Positions 32,685 through 42,200 of a stretch of DNA of 43,066 bases are shown piece by piece. The stretch covers positions 1-43,066 of the forward strand of contig PSRJ01000300.1 of assembly GCA_003175985.1 (NCBI GenBank), in the 5' to 3' direction. A program made the translations under genes and the position numbers. The notes below the pieces were generated by a model. The model was not told the DNA's origin, ran no database searches, and was given only the letters and a program-made list of their open reading frames with translations. The stretch is from Terriglobia bacterium. GTDB taxonomy: Bacteria > Acidobacteriota > Terriglobia > Bryobacterales > Bryobacteraceae. Within the stretch, counting starts at the first letter, position 1, and each line of letters opens with the position of its first letter.

Positions 32685-33320
32685 ATGGATGCGGCGAAGC
32701 GGCGAACGGGTGCAGGGCGAAGGCGAGCTGTGGCGGCGGCCGCGCTCGTGGTGCTGTTGCTTACTTTCCTGGCAGTTGGCAATGTGCGCGCGTGGGCCGG
32801 GAGGCTGCTGATCCGCAACGACGCCCCGCAGCGGGCCGACCTTATCGTCGTACTGGGCGGCGACTTCTACGGCAGCCGCGTCGTGACGGCCGCCGAGCTC
32901 GCGAGGCGGGGCTATGCGCCATACGCCCTGATCAGCGGCCCCCCGTACCAAGGGATACCCGAAAGCGATTTGGCCATCGAGTTTCTTGCGAAACGAGGGT
33001 TTGAACGCCGGCTGTTCGCCGGCTACCCGAATACGGCCAGGTCGACGATCGAGGAGGCCGACGTGCTATTGAAGGAGATTCGGCGGCGCGGCGCTCGCAG
33101 CTTTCTCCTCGTGACCAGCAACTACCACTCGCGGCGCGCGGGCCTGGTGTTCCGGCTTCTCTGCCCGGCCTGCCGCTTTCGTGTGATCGCCGCGCCCAAG
33201 GCGGAGTATCAGCCCGAATCCTGGTGGCTCGATGAAAACGAGCGCACACTCTTCTGGCGAGAGTTCGGCAAGCTTGTGCTGACGCCTTTCGCTTGTCTGG
33301 GCCGCTACCAGCCGGGTTAA
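32685..33320 (+). CDS. YdcF/ElyC-type DUF218 domain protein
   Basis: A 211-residue protein anchored by one N-terminal helix at about 13-34 (RRAVAAAALVVLLLTFLAVG). The soluble part is the Rossmann-like DUF218 domain: RADLIVVLGGDFYGSRVVTAAEL, ARRGYAPYALISGPPY, NTARSTIEEADVLLKEI, LLVTSNYHSRRAGLVF. Members include YdcF, ElyC and SanA, involved in envelope integrity or nucleotide/ligand binding; the substrate is not known. It begins just past the suf promoter region and is transcribed divergently from it, and converges with the dehydrogenase stop at 33328 after a gap of seven bases. Confidence 0.9.
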   Translation: MDAAKRRTGAGRRRAVAAAALVVLLLTFLAVGNVRAWAGRLLIRNDAPQRADLIVVLGGDFYGSRVVTAAELARRGYAPYALISGPPYQGIPESDLAIEFLAKRGFERRLFAGYPNTARSTIEEADVLLKEIRRRGARSFLLVTSNYHSRRAGLVFRLLCPACRFRVIAAPKAEYQPESWWLDENERTLFWREFGKLVLTPFACLGRYQPG

Positions 33321-33327
33321 GAACACC

Positions 33328-34020
33328 TCAGCCCTCCCGACCGTAAATCGGGATTGCTGCACCGCTGATCTGCGCCGCGGCACCCGAGGCCAGGAAAATT
33401 ACCAGGTCCGCGACATCCTGCGGCGGGACCCAGCGGGAGAAATCGGCGTTAGAGTCCGCCTTTCGATTGGCCTCCGTATCCATCGTGCCGGGTAAGATGG
33501 CATTCGCCGTAATTCCGAGATCTTTGTTCTCCAACGCGGCCGTTCGTACGAGCGAAACCAGCGCCGCTTTGGATGCGCTGTATGCCGAAATGTTCGCCGC
33601 GGGCTCGGCGGCCGCGCGGCTGGCAATCGCGATGATGCGGCCCGCACCCGCCGCCCGCATGGGGGGAATGACCGCGCGAAACATGTTGAACGCAGACCGC
33701 AAATTGAGATTCATCATGCGGTCCCAGGTGGCATCGTCGGTCTCGGGGAGGGGCTGTCCGCCGGAAAATCCGCCCATCACATGCACCAACACGTCGATCT
33801 TCCCGTAGCCTTGGAGGGCGCAATCGGCAAGCCGGCGTGCCGCCGCGAAGTCCGTCACGTCCGCCGTCATCGCCGTGAACCGCGGGTTGGGAAAATCGCG
33901 GTTCTCAATCGATCTCGACGACCCGATGACAGTGTCGCCGGCGGCCAGAAAGGCTTGCGTAACAAAACTCCCCAGCCCGCCCTTGGCCCCGGTAATGAGC
34001 ACAACGCGATTGTTTTCCAT
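33328..34020 (-). CDS. Short-chain dehydrogenase/reductase (SDR), classical type
   Basis: A 230-residue cytosolic oxidoreductase. The NAD(P)-binding TGAKGGLG is at 10-17; the catalytic Ser134 in IASRAA and Tyr147/Lys151 in YSASK are present. The usual NNAG segment is replaced by VHVMGGFSGG, an atypical loop. ILPGTMDT is the conserved PG motif after the active site. Substrate unknown. It lies ten bases downstream of a second SDR on the same strand, so the two are likely cotranscribed. Confidence 0.9.
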   Translation of the reverse strand: MENNRVVLITGAKGGLGSFVTQAFLAAGDTVIGSSRSIENRDFPNPRFTAMTADVTDFAAARRLADCALQGYGKIDVLVHVMGGFSGGQPLPETDDATWDRMMNLNLRSAFNMFRAVIPPMRAAGAGRIIAIASRAAAEPAANISAYSASKAALVSLVRTAALENKDLGITANAILPGTMDTEANRKADSNADFSRWVPPQDVADLVIFLASGAAAQISGAAIPIYGREG

Positions 34021-34030
34021 GATTGCTACT

Positions 34031-34846
34031 CTACTCGCCGGAAGACCATGCCACCCGGAACTCCGGGTAAAGCGTCAATCCGCCGCAGGCGTAAATCGTC
34101 TGGCCCGTAATGTAAGAAGCGTCGTCGGACGCGAGAAACGCAAACACCGATGCGATCTCCTCGGGGCACGCCGCGCGGCCCATCGGAATGTGGCTTTCCA
34201 CTTCGGCGCGCGCCTGAGGATTATCGATCCACGCACGGTTGATCGGGGTCACTACTGCCCCTGGCCCCACGGCGTTGACGCGAATTCCGCGCCCCGCGTA
34301 TTCCAGGGCCAGCGTGCGCGTCAGGTTTTCCAGGCCCCCTTTGCTGACGGAATAGGGCAAATACTTTGGCTTGGGAATGGTCTCATGCACGCTGGAGTTG
34401 TTGAGTATGACACCGCCTCCCGGCCGCGAAAGAAAGTGGCGGATGGCTTCCTGGGCGCATAGGAACGGGCCCCGCACATTCACATTGAGCACGCGATCGA
34501 AATCGGCGGGATCGATCTCGTGACTGGCGGCCACCTTTTGAATGCCGGCGTTATTGACCAGCACATCGAGACGCCCGAACTCCTCCAGCACCCTCGCAAA
34601 CATCGCTTGCACCTGCTGCGGGTCGGAGACGTCGGCCTGGACGATCATCGAACGCCGCCCGCCGTTCCCCACGGCAGCGTGCGCCGCGCGGACCCTGGCC
34701 CGAGTGGCATCCGCCTGTTCGGCGCCGCTCCGATAATTGATCGCCACGTTCGCCCCGTCTTCGGCGAACCGTACGGCGATCGCCTGGCCGATCCCCGATG
34801 AGGCGCCTGTGATCAGGACATTCTTTCCGTCGAGTCTGAGCTTCAT
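34031..34846 (-). CDS. Short-chain dehydrogenase/reductase, glucose 1-dehydrogenase-like
   Basis: A 271-residue SDR. TGASSGIG is at 13-20, NNAG at 98-101, catalytic Ser around 152, and Tyr165/Lys169 in YSVSKGG. The segment LRLDGKNVLITG at the start and GPGAVVTPINRAWIDNPQ are typical of glucose 1-dehydrogenase-like and related sugar dehydrogenases, but the substrate cannot be fixed. ATG 34846 is preceded by AGGGGAG at a good distance, favouring it over the GTG at 34858. The paralogue at 33328 follows after ten bases. Confidence 0.9.
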   Translation of the reverse strand: MKLRLDGKNVLITGASSGIGQAIAVRFAEDGANVAINYRSGAEQADATRARVRAAHAAVGNGGRRSMIVQADVSDPQQVQAMFARVLEEFGRLDVLVNNAGIQKVAASHEIDPADFDRVLNVNVRGPFLCAQEAIRHFLSRPGGGVILNNSSVHETIPKPKYLPYSVSKGGLENLTRTLALEYAGRGIRVNAVGPGAVVTPINRAWIDNPQARAEVESHIPMGRAACPEEIASVFAFLASDDASYITGQTIYACGGLTLYPEFRVAWSSGE

Positions 34847-34895
34847 GTCTCCCCTCACATTCAGAAGTCCGGTGGAAGGCTCGGTTTATTCCAGC

Positions 34896-35141
34896 TTACG
34901 GAATATGCCGGCCCTTGGGTGCCTGGCCCGGGAGTAGAAAGGTCTTGATTAACTCACCTTCACCGCAAACGGTCATACCGGAGAACCGCTTGTACCATTG
35001 ACCATCCGGGACTTCAGGTTCGCCATCGAGCCACTTTGCAAGCTGCTGCAACTGGGACGCTGGAATCTGTCTGTTTTGGACCCGATCGAGAAGATGCTGA
35101 AAAAGGGCGGGCGGGACATTTTGGCGGCGTACCTGAGGCAA
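34896..35141 (-). CDS. 81-residue conserved small protein, possible second member of a toxin-antitoxin-like pair
   Basis: A soluble protein I cannot assign. It begins MPQVRRQNVPPALFQHLLD, with a helical run to about residue 38, then a compact beta-like half with KWLDGEPEVPDG, WYKRFSGMTVCGEGELIK and a Pro/Gly-rich tail. A single Cys is in VCGEGEL. I have the impression that close relatives occur in other Acidobacteriota, which needs a search. It starts with TTG 35141, with GGGGA six bases upstream, 17 bases after the stop of the ribbon-helix-helix-like gene, so the two form a unit. A toxin role is a guess based only on this arrangement. Confidence 0.6.
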   Translation of the reverse strand: MPQVRRQNVPPALFQHLLDRVQNRQIPASQLQQLAKWLDGEPEVPDGQWYKRFSGMTVCGEGELIKTFLLPGQAPKGRHIP

Positions 35142-35158
35142 GTCAAATCCCCGCGGCC

Positions 35159-35500
35159 TTAGATCCCGTAGAACCCGCGCGTCAGCCGCTCTTTGATCCG
35201 CGCTGCCTCTACGGGGGTGGAAGCGGCCGCGAGCTGTTTCGCCAGCAAACCTAATTCTTCCGGACTGAGCCGGTTGCCCTTGCCTTCAAGGATAGAAAGT
35301 TCCGCTGTTTCGATGGCAACTTCTTCTCCCGTTGGTTTGCGAGCCACCACACGGCTGCCGGTGAGAGCCTGGCGGACGAACCAGTGGTAGACCGCCAAAG
35401 CGCTCTTGATCACATCGGTTCGTTTCGATCCCGTCAATTCTGCCACTTGATCGACTAAAGCCAGTTCGCTTGGTGTTAAGATCGGTTGGATTCTCGCCAT
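35159..35500 (-). CDS. 113-residue ribbon-helix-helix-like protein
   Basis: A small soluble protein. The N-terminus MARIQPILTPSELALVDQV and TGSKRTDVIKSALAVYHWF fit a CopG-type strand-helix-helix fold for DNA binding, followed by a charged middle and a helical C-terminus (SPEELGLLAKQLAAASTP, EAARIKERLTRGFYGI). It is followed after 17 bases by another small gene, and together they have the look of a regulator or antitoxin plus partner. No homologue is named here. A weak GAGAG precedes the ATG at 35500. Confidence 0.68.
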   Translation of the reverse strand: MARIQPILTPSELALVDQVAELTGSKRTDVIKSALAVYHWFVRQALTGSRVVARKPTGEEVAIETAELSILEGKGNRLSPEELGLLAKQLAAASTPVEAARIKERLTRGFYGI

Positions 35501-35552
35501 ACTCTCAGCTGCTCGTTTTCTGTTCCTATTTTACTCTCTTCCGCGTTCCTAT

Positions 35553-35604
35553 CGTCTGTCGCAAGGTGAGAAATGCCAGCCTGGTAGCAAACCGCTGACA
35601 GACG
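35553..35604. repeat. Inverted repeat in the gap between the permease and small-gene pair
   Basis: CGTCTGTC (35553-35560) is the exact reverse complement of GACAGACG (35597-35604), enclosing 36 bases. It lies 26 bases downstream of the permease stop codon and ahead of the gene that starts at 35500, both on the minus strand, so it could be a transcript-end structure or a regulatory element. No T-run follows. Confidence 0.35.
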
Positions 35605-35629
35605 GATCGTTTCCTGCGTCTCGTCGCTC

Positions 35630-36856
35630 TTACTCGTACCGCAGAGCTTCCACCGGGTCCAGTTGCGCGGCGCGCGCCGCGGGCCAGATGCCAAAAAAGA
35701 GTCCGACTCCCACCGACATCATGACTCCGCCGGCGGCGGCCCAGAGCGGCACCGCCGTCGGCAGGGTGGGAAATGCCAGCCCGGCGACACGCGAAATCGT
35801 CCACCCGAGCAACAGACCTAGGATGCCGCCCATTACGGTGAGGACCACGGCCTCGGTGAGGAACTGGAGGATGATATCGCTGCGCCGGGCTCCCACGGCC
35901 TTGCGCACTCCGATCTCCCGCGTCCGCTCCGTCACGCTCACCAGCATGATATTCATCACGCCGATCCCGCCAACGAGCAGGCCGATGGAACTGAGGATTA
36001 CCATCACCAGCGCCACGGTTCCGGTGACCCGGTGAAAGTCTTCGATCATCTGCTCGGAAGTGGAGATGGAAAACGTGTCGGGCGCGCTGTACGGCACATG
36101 ACGCGCCAGCCGCAGAGTGGCGCGCACCTCGTCCTGCGCGCGATCCAACATACCCGGGTAGGCGATCACCACCAGCATGTGCTCGAAGGCGTTGGGAAAC
36201 ATTTTGCGCATCGTGAAATACGGCACCAGCACGCGCAAATCATTCTGGCCGGGCAAAGCCGCCGCGGGCCGGTCCGCCACACCAACGATCTGCAGCGCGT
36301 GGCCATCCACCACGATCCACTTTCCCACCGGATCGACATTCGGCAACAACTGCTTCTCAATGTCTTCGCCAACCACTGCCACCGGCATATGGTGTGAGTT
36401 CTCCAGGTCGGTGAAAAATCGCCCGTGCTTCAACGTGAGCCCGCCGAAGGCGTAGCCCTCCTCAGTGCCGCCCAGATCGATGTTATAGACGTCGTTGCCC
36501 TGGTACCGCGCGGTGTGAATGCCGCGCAGCGGAAACAGATACGGGCTGACGTGTTCCACCGCGGGGCAACGCTCGGCAACCATTCGCGCCTGATCCAGAT
36601 CGATCGGTTTGCGGCGCAGTTCCTCCGGAGTCCAGTTACCCATGGCGCTGCCGCGCAGCACGATGATCGTATTCGGGCCGAAGCTGCGCAACAGGTTGCT
36701 GATGGCCGTGTCCAGCCCGGCGACGATCGAGCCCACGCCAATCACCGCGCCGGTGCCGATGATTACGCCCAGCACTGTGAGGAACGAACGCAGCTTGTGC
36801 TCGCGCACGGTTGCCAGCGCGAGTCCGATGACGGATACCAGGGAGGTAAGGTTCAC
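35630..36856 (-). CDS. MacB/FtsX-type ABC transporter permease (second of two)
   Basis: A 408-residue inner-membrane permease. One transmembrane helix at about 20-45 (KLRSFLTVLGVIIGTGAVIGVGSIV) is followed by a large periplasmic MacB_PCD-type domain (about 50-280) and three C-terminal helices carrying the FtsX motif region (GGIGVMNIMLVSVTERTREIGVRKAVGARRSDI). It starts with GTG, whose bases overlap the upstream permease stop (GTGA). No ATP-binding subunit is in the window, so the ATPase must be elsewhere or further upstream. It shares about a third of its residues by eye with the adjoining permease. Confidence 0.9.
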   Translation of the reverse strand: MNLTSLVSVIGLALATVREHKLRSFLTVLGVIIGTGAVIGVGSIVAGLDTAISNLLRSFGPNTIIVLRGSAMGNWTPEELRRKPIDLDQARMVAERCPAVEHVSPYLFPLRGIHTARYQGNDVYNIDLGGTEEGYAFGGLTLKHGRFFTDLENSHHMPVAVVGEDIEKQLLPNVDPVGKWIVVDGHALQIVGVADRPAAALPGQNDLRVLVPYFTMRKMFPNAFEHMLVVIAYPGMLDRAQDEVRATLRLARHVPYSAPDTFSISTSEQMIEDFHRVTGTVALVMVILSSIGLLVGGIGVMNIMLVSVTERTREIGVRKAVGARRSDIILQFLTEAVVLTVMGGILGLLLGWTISRVAGLAFPTLPTAVPLWAAAGGVMMSVGVGLFFGIWPAARAAQLDPVEALRYE

Positions 36857-38091
36857 TTCTCCATCCTCAGGGCCTCAATCGGATCGAGGGAAGCGGCCCG
36901 ATGAGCGGGATAAATACCAAAAAAAAGCCCGACCGTGGCCGAAAGCGTCACTCCCACGGCAACGGCCGAAACCGGAATGGACATGGGCACCGGCGTCAGA
37001 CTGCGCACCAGCACAGCCACAAGAACCGAAACGATAACGCCCATCAAGCCTCCTGACGCCGCCAGCAGCGCCGACTCCACCAGGAATTGATTGAGAATAT
37101 CCTGCCGCCGCGCGCCTACGGACTTCCGGATCCCGATTTCGTGGGTTCTCTCGGTCACTACCGCCAGCATGATATTCATGATCACCACGCCGCCTACTAC
37201 CAGGAATACGGAAACCACTCCAATTGCTGTGGCGGCAATCGCCCCGGTTAGCTGGTTCCAGAAGTTCAGCAAAGAATCGGAAGTGACCATCGAGAAGGTG
37301 TCGTCATCTTTGGGCCGCAGATGCCGGAAAGAGCGCAGCAGCACCCGCACCTCTTCCTGGGCTGCTTGCAGATGCTCCTGGTCGTTCGCCATAGCGTCGT
37401 ACCCCAGCCCCTGCCGGGCTCCCCAGGTCTTAAAATACGTTTCCGCGGGAACGATGACGTAGTTGTCTTGCGATTGGCCGAACACCGATCCTTTGGGCTT
37501 GGCCACGCCGACCACTTCAAACGGAATGCCGTCCACGGTGATGTGTTTTCCGATCGGATCGCCAGTCAGGAATAAGTGATCTCTCACGTCCTTGCCGATG
37601 AAAGCCACGGGCATGCGGCGCCGGTTCTCGACGTCGTTCAAGAAACGTCCTTCATCCGCCTTGAAATTGCCGATGAGCTCCATGTTCGCGCTGGCCCCGA
37701 TCAGTTGGATATTCTCCGCGTGCTCCTTGCCATTGTGGACGTCGACCAGGCGGGATGCTTCGATTCCGAGTTCGCGCGTCAAAGTGACGTGCGTGCGCAG
37801 AAACTCGAACTCCTCGCGGTTCAACTGCGGATTGCGCCGCTGCATCTCGAGGAATTTCTTGGGGTCCCATTGCATCATCACAATGCGCCGCACGCGGAAG
37901 CCGTCGGCCCCCATGTTCGACACGTTATCCGCGATGTAGACATCCATTCCGCGAATGACCGACATCACCGCGATCAGAGTGGTGGTGGCAAGGATGATTC
38001 CGAGCAGCGTGAGGAAGCTGCGCAGCTTGCTCGAACGCAGCGAAGCCACCGCCGCCACGACGGCTTCCCAAAAAGACGCATGCGCAGACAT
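36853..38091 (-). CDS. MacB/FtsX-type ABC transporter permease (first of two)
   Basis: A 412-residue permease with the same layout as its neighbour: N-terminal helix at about 22-44 (KLRSFLTLLGIILATTTLIAV), periplasmic domain (about 45-280) and a C-terminal trio of helices with VVIMNIMLAVVTERTHEIGIRKSVGARRQDILNQF. ATG 38091 has GGAAG six bases upstream and is preferred over TTG 38103. It starts 59 bases after the membrane fusion protein stop codon, so cotranscription with the RND pump genes is plausible. Macrolide or lipoprotein export is known for the family; the substrate here is unknown. Confidence 0.9.
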   Translation of the reverse strand: MSAHASFWEAVVAAVASLRSSKLRSFLTLLGIILATTTLIAVMSVIRGMDVYIADNVSNMGADGFRVRRIVMMQWDPKKFLEMQRRNPQLNREEFEFLRTHVTLTRELGIEASRLVDVHNGKEHAENIQLIGASANMELIGNFKADEGRFLNDVENRRRMPVAFIGKDVRDHLFLTGDPIGKHITVDGIPFEVVGVAKPKGSVFGQSQDNYVIVPAETYFKTWGARQGLGYDAMANDQEHLQAAQEEVRVLLRSFRHLRPKDDDTFSMVTSDSLLNFWNQLTGAIAATAIGVVSVFLVVGGVVIMNIMLAVVTERTHEIGIRKSVGARRQDILNQFLVESALLAASGGLMGVIVSVLVAVLVRSLTPVPMSIPVSAVAVGVTLSATVGLFFGIYPAHRAASLDPIEALRMEK

Positions 38092-38150
38092 GGATACTTC
38101 CAATATACGGTGCCGGCGGGAAGAAAGTTCCTGGGGAGGGGCCGCGCTAC

Positions 38151-39242
38151 CTATTTAGCGCGGATCGGCGTACCCTCACGCATTTCATCCGTCGCCAGCC
38201 GAACCACCGTATCGCCGGGTTGAAGATTCCCGATTACTTCCACGAGATCCCCATCGGCTACGCCCTTTTTGACGTCCACCCATTCCGCCCGGCCGCCTCG
38301 CTCACGAATCACGAAAGTCCGCTCCGTGGTGGTGACGACGCTGGTTTTCGGCACGAAGAGCGCCGCACGCGAGCGGCGCACTGGCCATTTCACCGTGGGG
38401 TACATTCCGGGCGCCAACGATCCGTCACGATTGGTTACATCCAATTCGACGGGCATCGTCCGGGTTTTCGCATCTAGCGCGCGGGATATGCGCGAGATCG
38501 TTCCGGAGTAGGTTCGATCGGGCCACGCGGGCACCTGGAACGTTGCCACGGCACCATTCCGTATGCCGCTGACATCCTCCTCCGGGACCGCAACCACCAG
38601 CCGAAGACGCGATACTTGTTGGATTACCAGAAGCGCAGTATCGTTTCCGGCACCCACCAGGGCGCCCGGATGCACCATACGGTCCGTCACCACTCCTTCG
38701 AACGGCGCGGTGATCTTCAGATACGCCTGCAGATCCTGGAGCGAACGAAGGGCAGCCTCCGCCGCCCGGCTCGCCTGCTGGCGGGAGTTTAACAAGGCTC
38801 TGGCGGCGTCCACCTGCTTCCCGGTAACGATCAGCTCGTTGCCCGCGATGGCTCCGGGTGTTTCGGCAGCCTTCTTCATCCGTTCGTAGGTGCTTTCCGC
38901 CGCTGCCAGTTGCGCCTCGGCCTGCGTGCGTTCTGCCGTAGCGGCCTGCGCCTTCGATTCGCCTTCCGCAATCTGCGCGTTCATCTCCGGGGCGCTCAAC
39001 TCCACCAGCAGATCCCCCTGCTGGACCAGGGTGCCGCGATCCACCAGAACACGCTCCACGTAACCCGGGACTTTGGCATGCAGTGAAACCATGAGGTACG
39101 GCAGAAACTCGCCCGGCAGCTCCACGGTTCGTAAAACGAGTTTCGAGATGACCGGAACCAGTTGGTTAGTCTGTGGCGCCGCAGCGTGCGCGAGCGGTCC
39201 GAGGGCACACAGCAAAGCAATAAGCACTCTATTGCGCTTCAT
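38151..39242 (-). CDS. RND efflux system periplasmic adaptor (membrane fusion protein, HlyD/AcrA-like)
   Basis: A 363-residue periplasmic adaptor. Residues 1-21 are a signal peptide (MKRNRVLIALLCALGPLAHAA). The barrel-sandwich hybrid domain is split around a coiled coil: VPGYVERVLVDRGTLVQQGD at about 57-77, coiled coil about 88-165 (AEGESKAQAATAERTQAEAQ), then ITAPFEGVVTDRMVHPG; a beta barrel and a C-terminal membrane-proximal domain (TVVTTTERTFVIRERGG) follow. It would link the pump to the outer-membrane channel. Its start overlaps the pump stop codon by 14 bases. No lipobox Cys is seen, so it is probably not lipidated. Confidence 0.93.
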   Translation of the reverse strand: MKRNRVLIALLCALGPLAHAAAPQTNQLVPVISKLVLRTVELPGEFLPYLMVSLHAKVPGYVERVLVDRGTLVQQGDLLVELSAPEMNAQIAEGESKAQAATAERTQAEAQLAAAESTYERMKKAAETPGAIAGNELIVTGKQVDAARALLNSRQQASRAAEAALRSLQDLQAYLKITAPFEGVVTDRMVHPGALVGAGNDTALLVIQQVSRLRLVVAVPEEDVSGIRNGAVATFQVPAWPDRTYSGTISRISRALDAKTRTMPVELDVTNRDGSLAPGMYPTVKWPVRRSRAALFVPKTSVVTTTERTFVIRERGGRAEWVDVKKGVADGDLVEVIGNLQPGDTVVRLATDEMREGTPIRAK

Positions 39243-42200
39243 AATACCGGCTCGCCGGATCCATCGGGTTCAGAGAAGGAGAGGTTATCGCCGCTCTGCC
39301 TTGCAGGATGGCGTAAATCGAAGGCAGAATCGTCAGCGTTGCAAAAGTGGATACCAGCAGGCCGCCGATGACCGCGCGGCCCAGGGGCGCCGTCTGCGAC
39401 CCGCCCTCGCCGAGCCCGATGGCCATGGGGACCATGCCGAAGATCATGGCCGTGGCCGTCATCAGGATGGCGCGGAGCCTGCTGGCCGCTCCCTCTCCTG
39501 CCGCTTCCATTGCGGGTCTGTTCTCGTGCCGGAATCGCTCCGCAAAGGTCACCAGCAGGATCGAGTTCGCCACCGCAATGCCGATGGCCATGATCGCCCC
39601 CATAAACGACTGAATGTTCAGGGTCGTGTGAGTCACCCGCAGCATCAGCAGGACGCCGCAGAGCACCGCGGGCACCGTAAGTACAATTGCCAGCGCCAGC
39701 CGCAGTGACTGGAAATTCGCGGCGAGCAGTAGAAAGATCACCGCCACGGCGAGCAGCAAGCCAGTCCTCAGCCCTGAGATCGTCTGCTCCAAGGCAGGGA
39801 TCTCGCCCTTCATCACGATCTTCGCACCGGCCGGCGGCGCTCCGGCCTCAGTGAGGGACTGATTCAGTTTGGGCGCAGCCTCACCGAGCGTAATCCCGTG
39901 GATGTTGGCCGTGAGGCTTACGATATGTTGGCCATTGAAGCGTTCAATCAAGCCCGGCATGGTCCCCGGTTTCATCTGGGCGACGTTCGTAAGTTCCGTG
40001 TCCCGATGGCCGTTGAGCATGATGGGGAGTTCGCCAACTTCTTCCACGCTTTGAATACGATTCTGCGGCAACTCTACCTGAATCTGGAATGCATTGCCGG
40101 AGATCGGATCCCGCCAATAATTCGGCTCCGTGAACCGCGAAGAAGATGTGGCCGGCACCACCGAGCGCATCACGTCCGCCATGGTCAATCCAAACTGGCC
40201 CGCCCGGTCGCGGTTGATGTTGATGTCCAGCGTCGGGTAGTTGTACTCCTGGGCGAACTGCAGGTCGCGCACGAAGCTCAGTTTCGCCAGCTTCGTTTGA
40301 ATCTTCCGCGCGTACTGGTAATCCTCTTCGAGGCTGGATCCCTGTACGGCTACTTCGATCGGGGTGGGTGATCCGAAGCTCATCACTTGAGAAACGATGT
40401 CGGCCGGCTCAAAGGAAACCTCGCATGAGGGCAACTCCCGCCGGAGATCTTCGCGGATTCGTTCGCGCAGAGCCTCGCCGCGAGGAGTCTCCGGCTTCAC
40501 GGCAACCTGGATGATCGCTTCCTGCGGTCCGCTGGTGAACAGGTGAATCAAGTCGACGGGATAGTTGGAGGGCACCACGCCCGTAAAGTCACTGGTGATC
40601 TCCACGTTCTCTTTGCCCGCATCCTGCTCCATGACGCGGAGCGCGCGAAGCACAAACCGCTCGGTCTCTTCGATGCGGGTCCCAGCGGGCGCGCGCAGAC
40701 GCACGCGCAGGAGAGGAGCATTGGCATCCGGAAACAATTCCGTTCCCATGCGCGGCAGCAACACATAGAGGAGCCCAAACGCTGCCGCGAGGTAAACCAA
40801 CACCAGCGGCCAGCGAAGACGCAACATTACGCGCAAATATCTTTCGTAAAAGGAGTGCACGTGTCCGAAGAGGCCCGCATGCTCTTCATCGCGGCGGGCT
40901 TCCCGCATCAGCCAGGTGGAGAACACCGGCACCAGGCTGCTCGAGAGTAGATAGGACGCAATCATCGAAAAGGCCACGGCCAGTGACAGGGGGACGAAAA
41001 GCTGCCGGCTGACTCCTACCATGAAGAAGGAAGGAACGAAGACCGCCAGGATACAGAACATCGAAAGCAAACGGGCAATCGCCGTATCGCGAGCCGCCTG
41101 GACTACGGCGCGCGGCCGCGAGATGCCGGGCTGCATATGGCTGTGCGTATTCTCAATCGACACCGTCGCCTCATCCACCAGAACACCGACGGCCAGGGCC
41201 AGCCCTCCGAGCGTCATGATATTGATCGTTTGACCGGTGGCCCACAACAGAATCACGGCGCAGAGCAACGCGAATGGAATGTTCATGACCACGATGACCG
41301 CGCTGCGCCAGTCGCGCAGGAAGAGCAGAACCATCAAACCCGTTAGAACGGCGCCCAGCAATCCTTCCGTGATCAGCCCGCGCAGCGAATTGGTTACGAA
41401 CGGCGACTGATCAAATTGCAGGCTGACGTCCACATCGGAGGGTACGGCCTTCTTGAAATCCGGGATCGCTGCTTTCACCTCATGAATCACCGCCAGGGTC
41501 GATGCATCCGCTCGTTTGGTCACCGGAATGTACACGGTTCTTTTCCCGTTGACGTGAGCGTACGCCGTTATGACGTCCGTCCCGTTCTCGATTGTTCCGA
41601 TGTCTCGCAGGTAGACCGTGGTTCCAGAACCGGGCCGGATCGGCGCACTCAACAATTCTGAAAGGTCTCCTCCCAGTGTTGCGTTGGTCCGGGCAATCCG
41701 GTTGAGCGTCCCGGTCCACATGTTTCCGGAAGGCATGACGAGCGAAGCCTTGCTCACCGCCGTGATCGCCTCCTGGGGCGAGATCTGATACTGCTGGAGC
41801 TTGCCGGGATCCAAAGTGATGATGATCGTTCTCTGATTGCCGCCGAATGGCGGCGGCGCGGAGACTCCCGGCAGCGTTGCAAACAGTGGCCGCACCCGAT
41901 TGAGCGCGAAGTCCTGGAGCTCACCCTGCGTATGTGTTGCGCTGCTGAAAACGAGTTGGCCGACGGCTACGCTGCCCGCGTCGAATCGCGTTACGAACGG
42001 CGCCACAGTTCCCGGAGGCATGAATGCGCGAGCGCGGTCGACATAACCCACGGTCTCACCCATCGCCTGCGCCATATCGGTGCCTTCATGAAAGATCAGT
42101 TTCATGAGAGCCGCCCCCTGGATGCTCTTGCTTTCAATGCGATCGATTCCAGTGATGTAGAGGAAGTGATACTCGTAATAGTAGGTAAGGTAGCCTTCCA

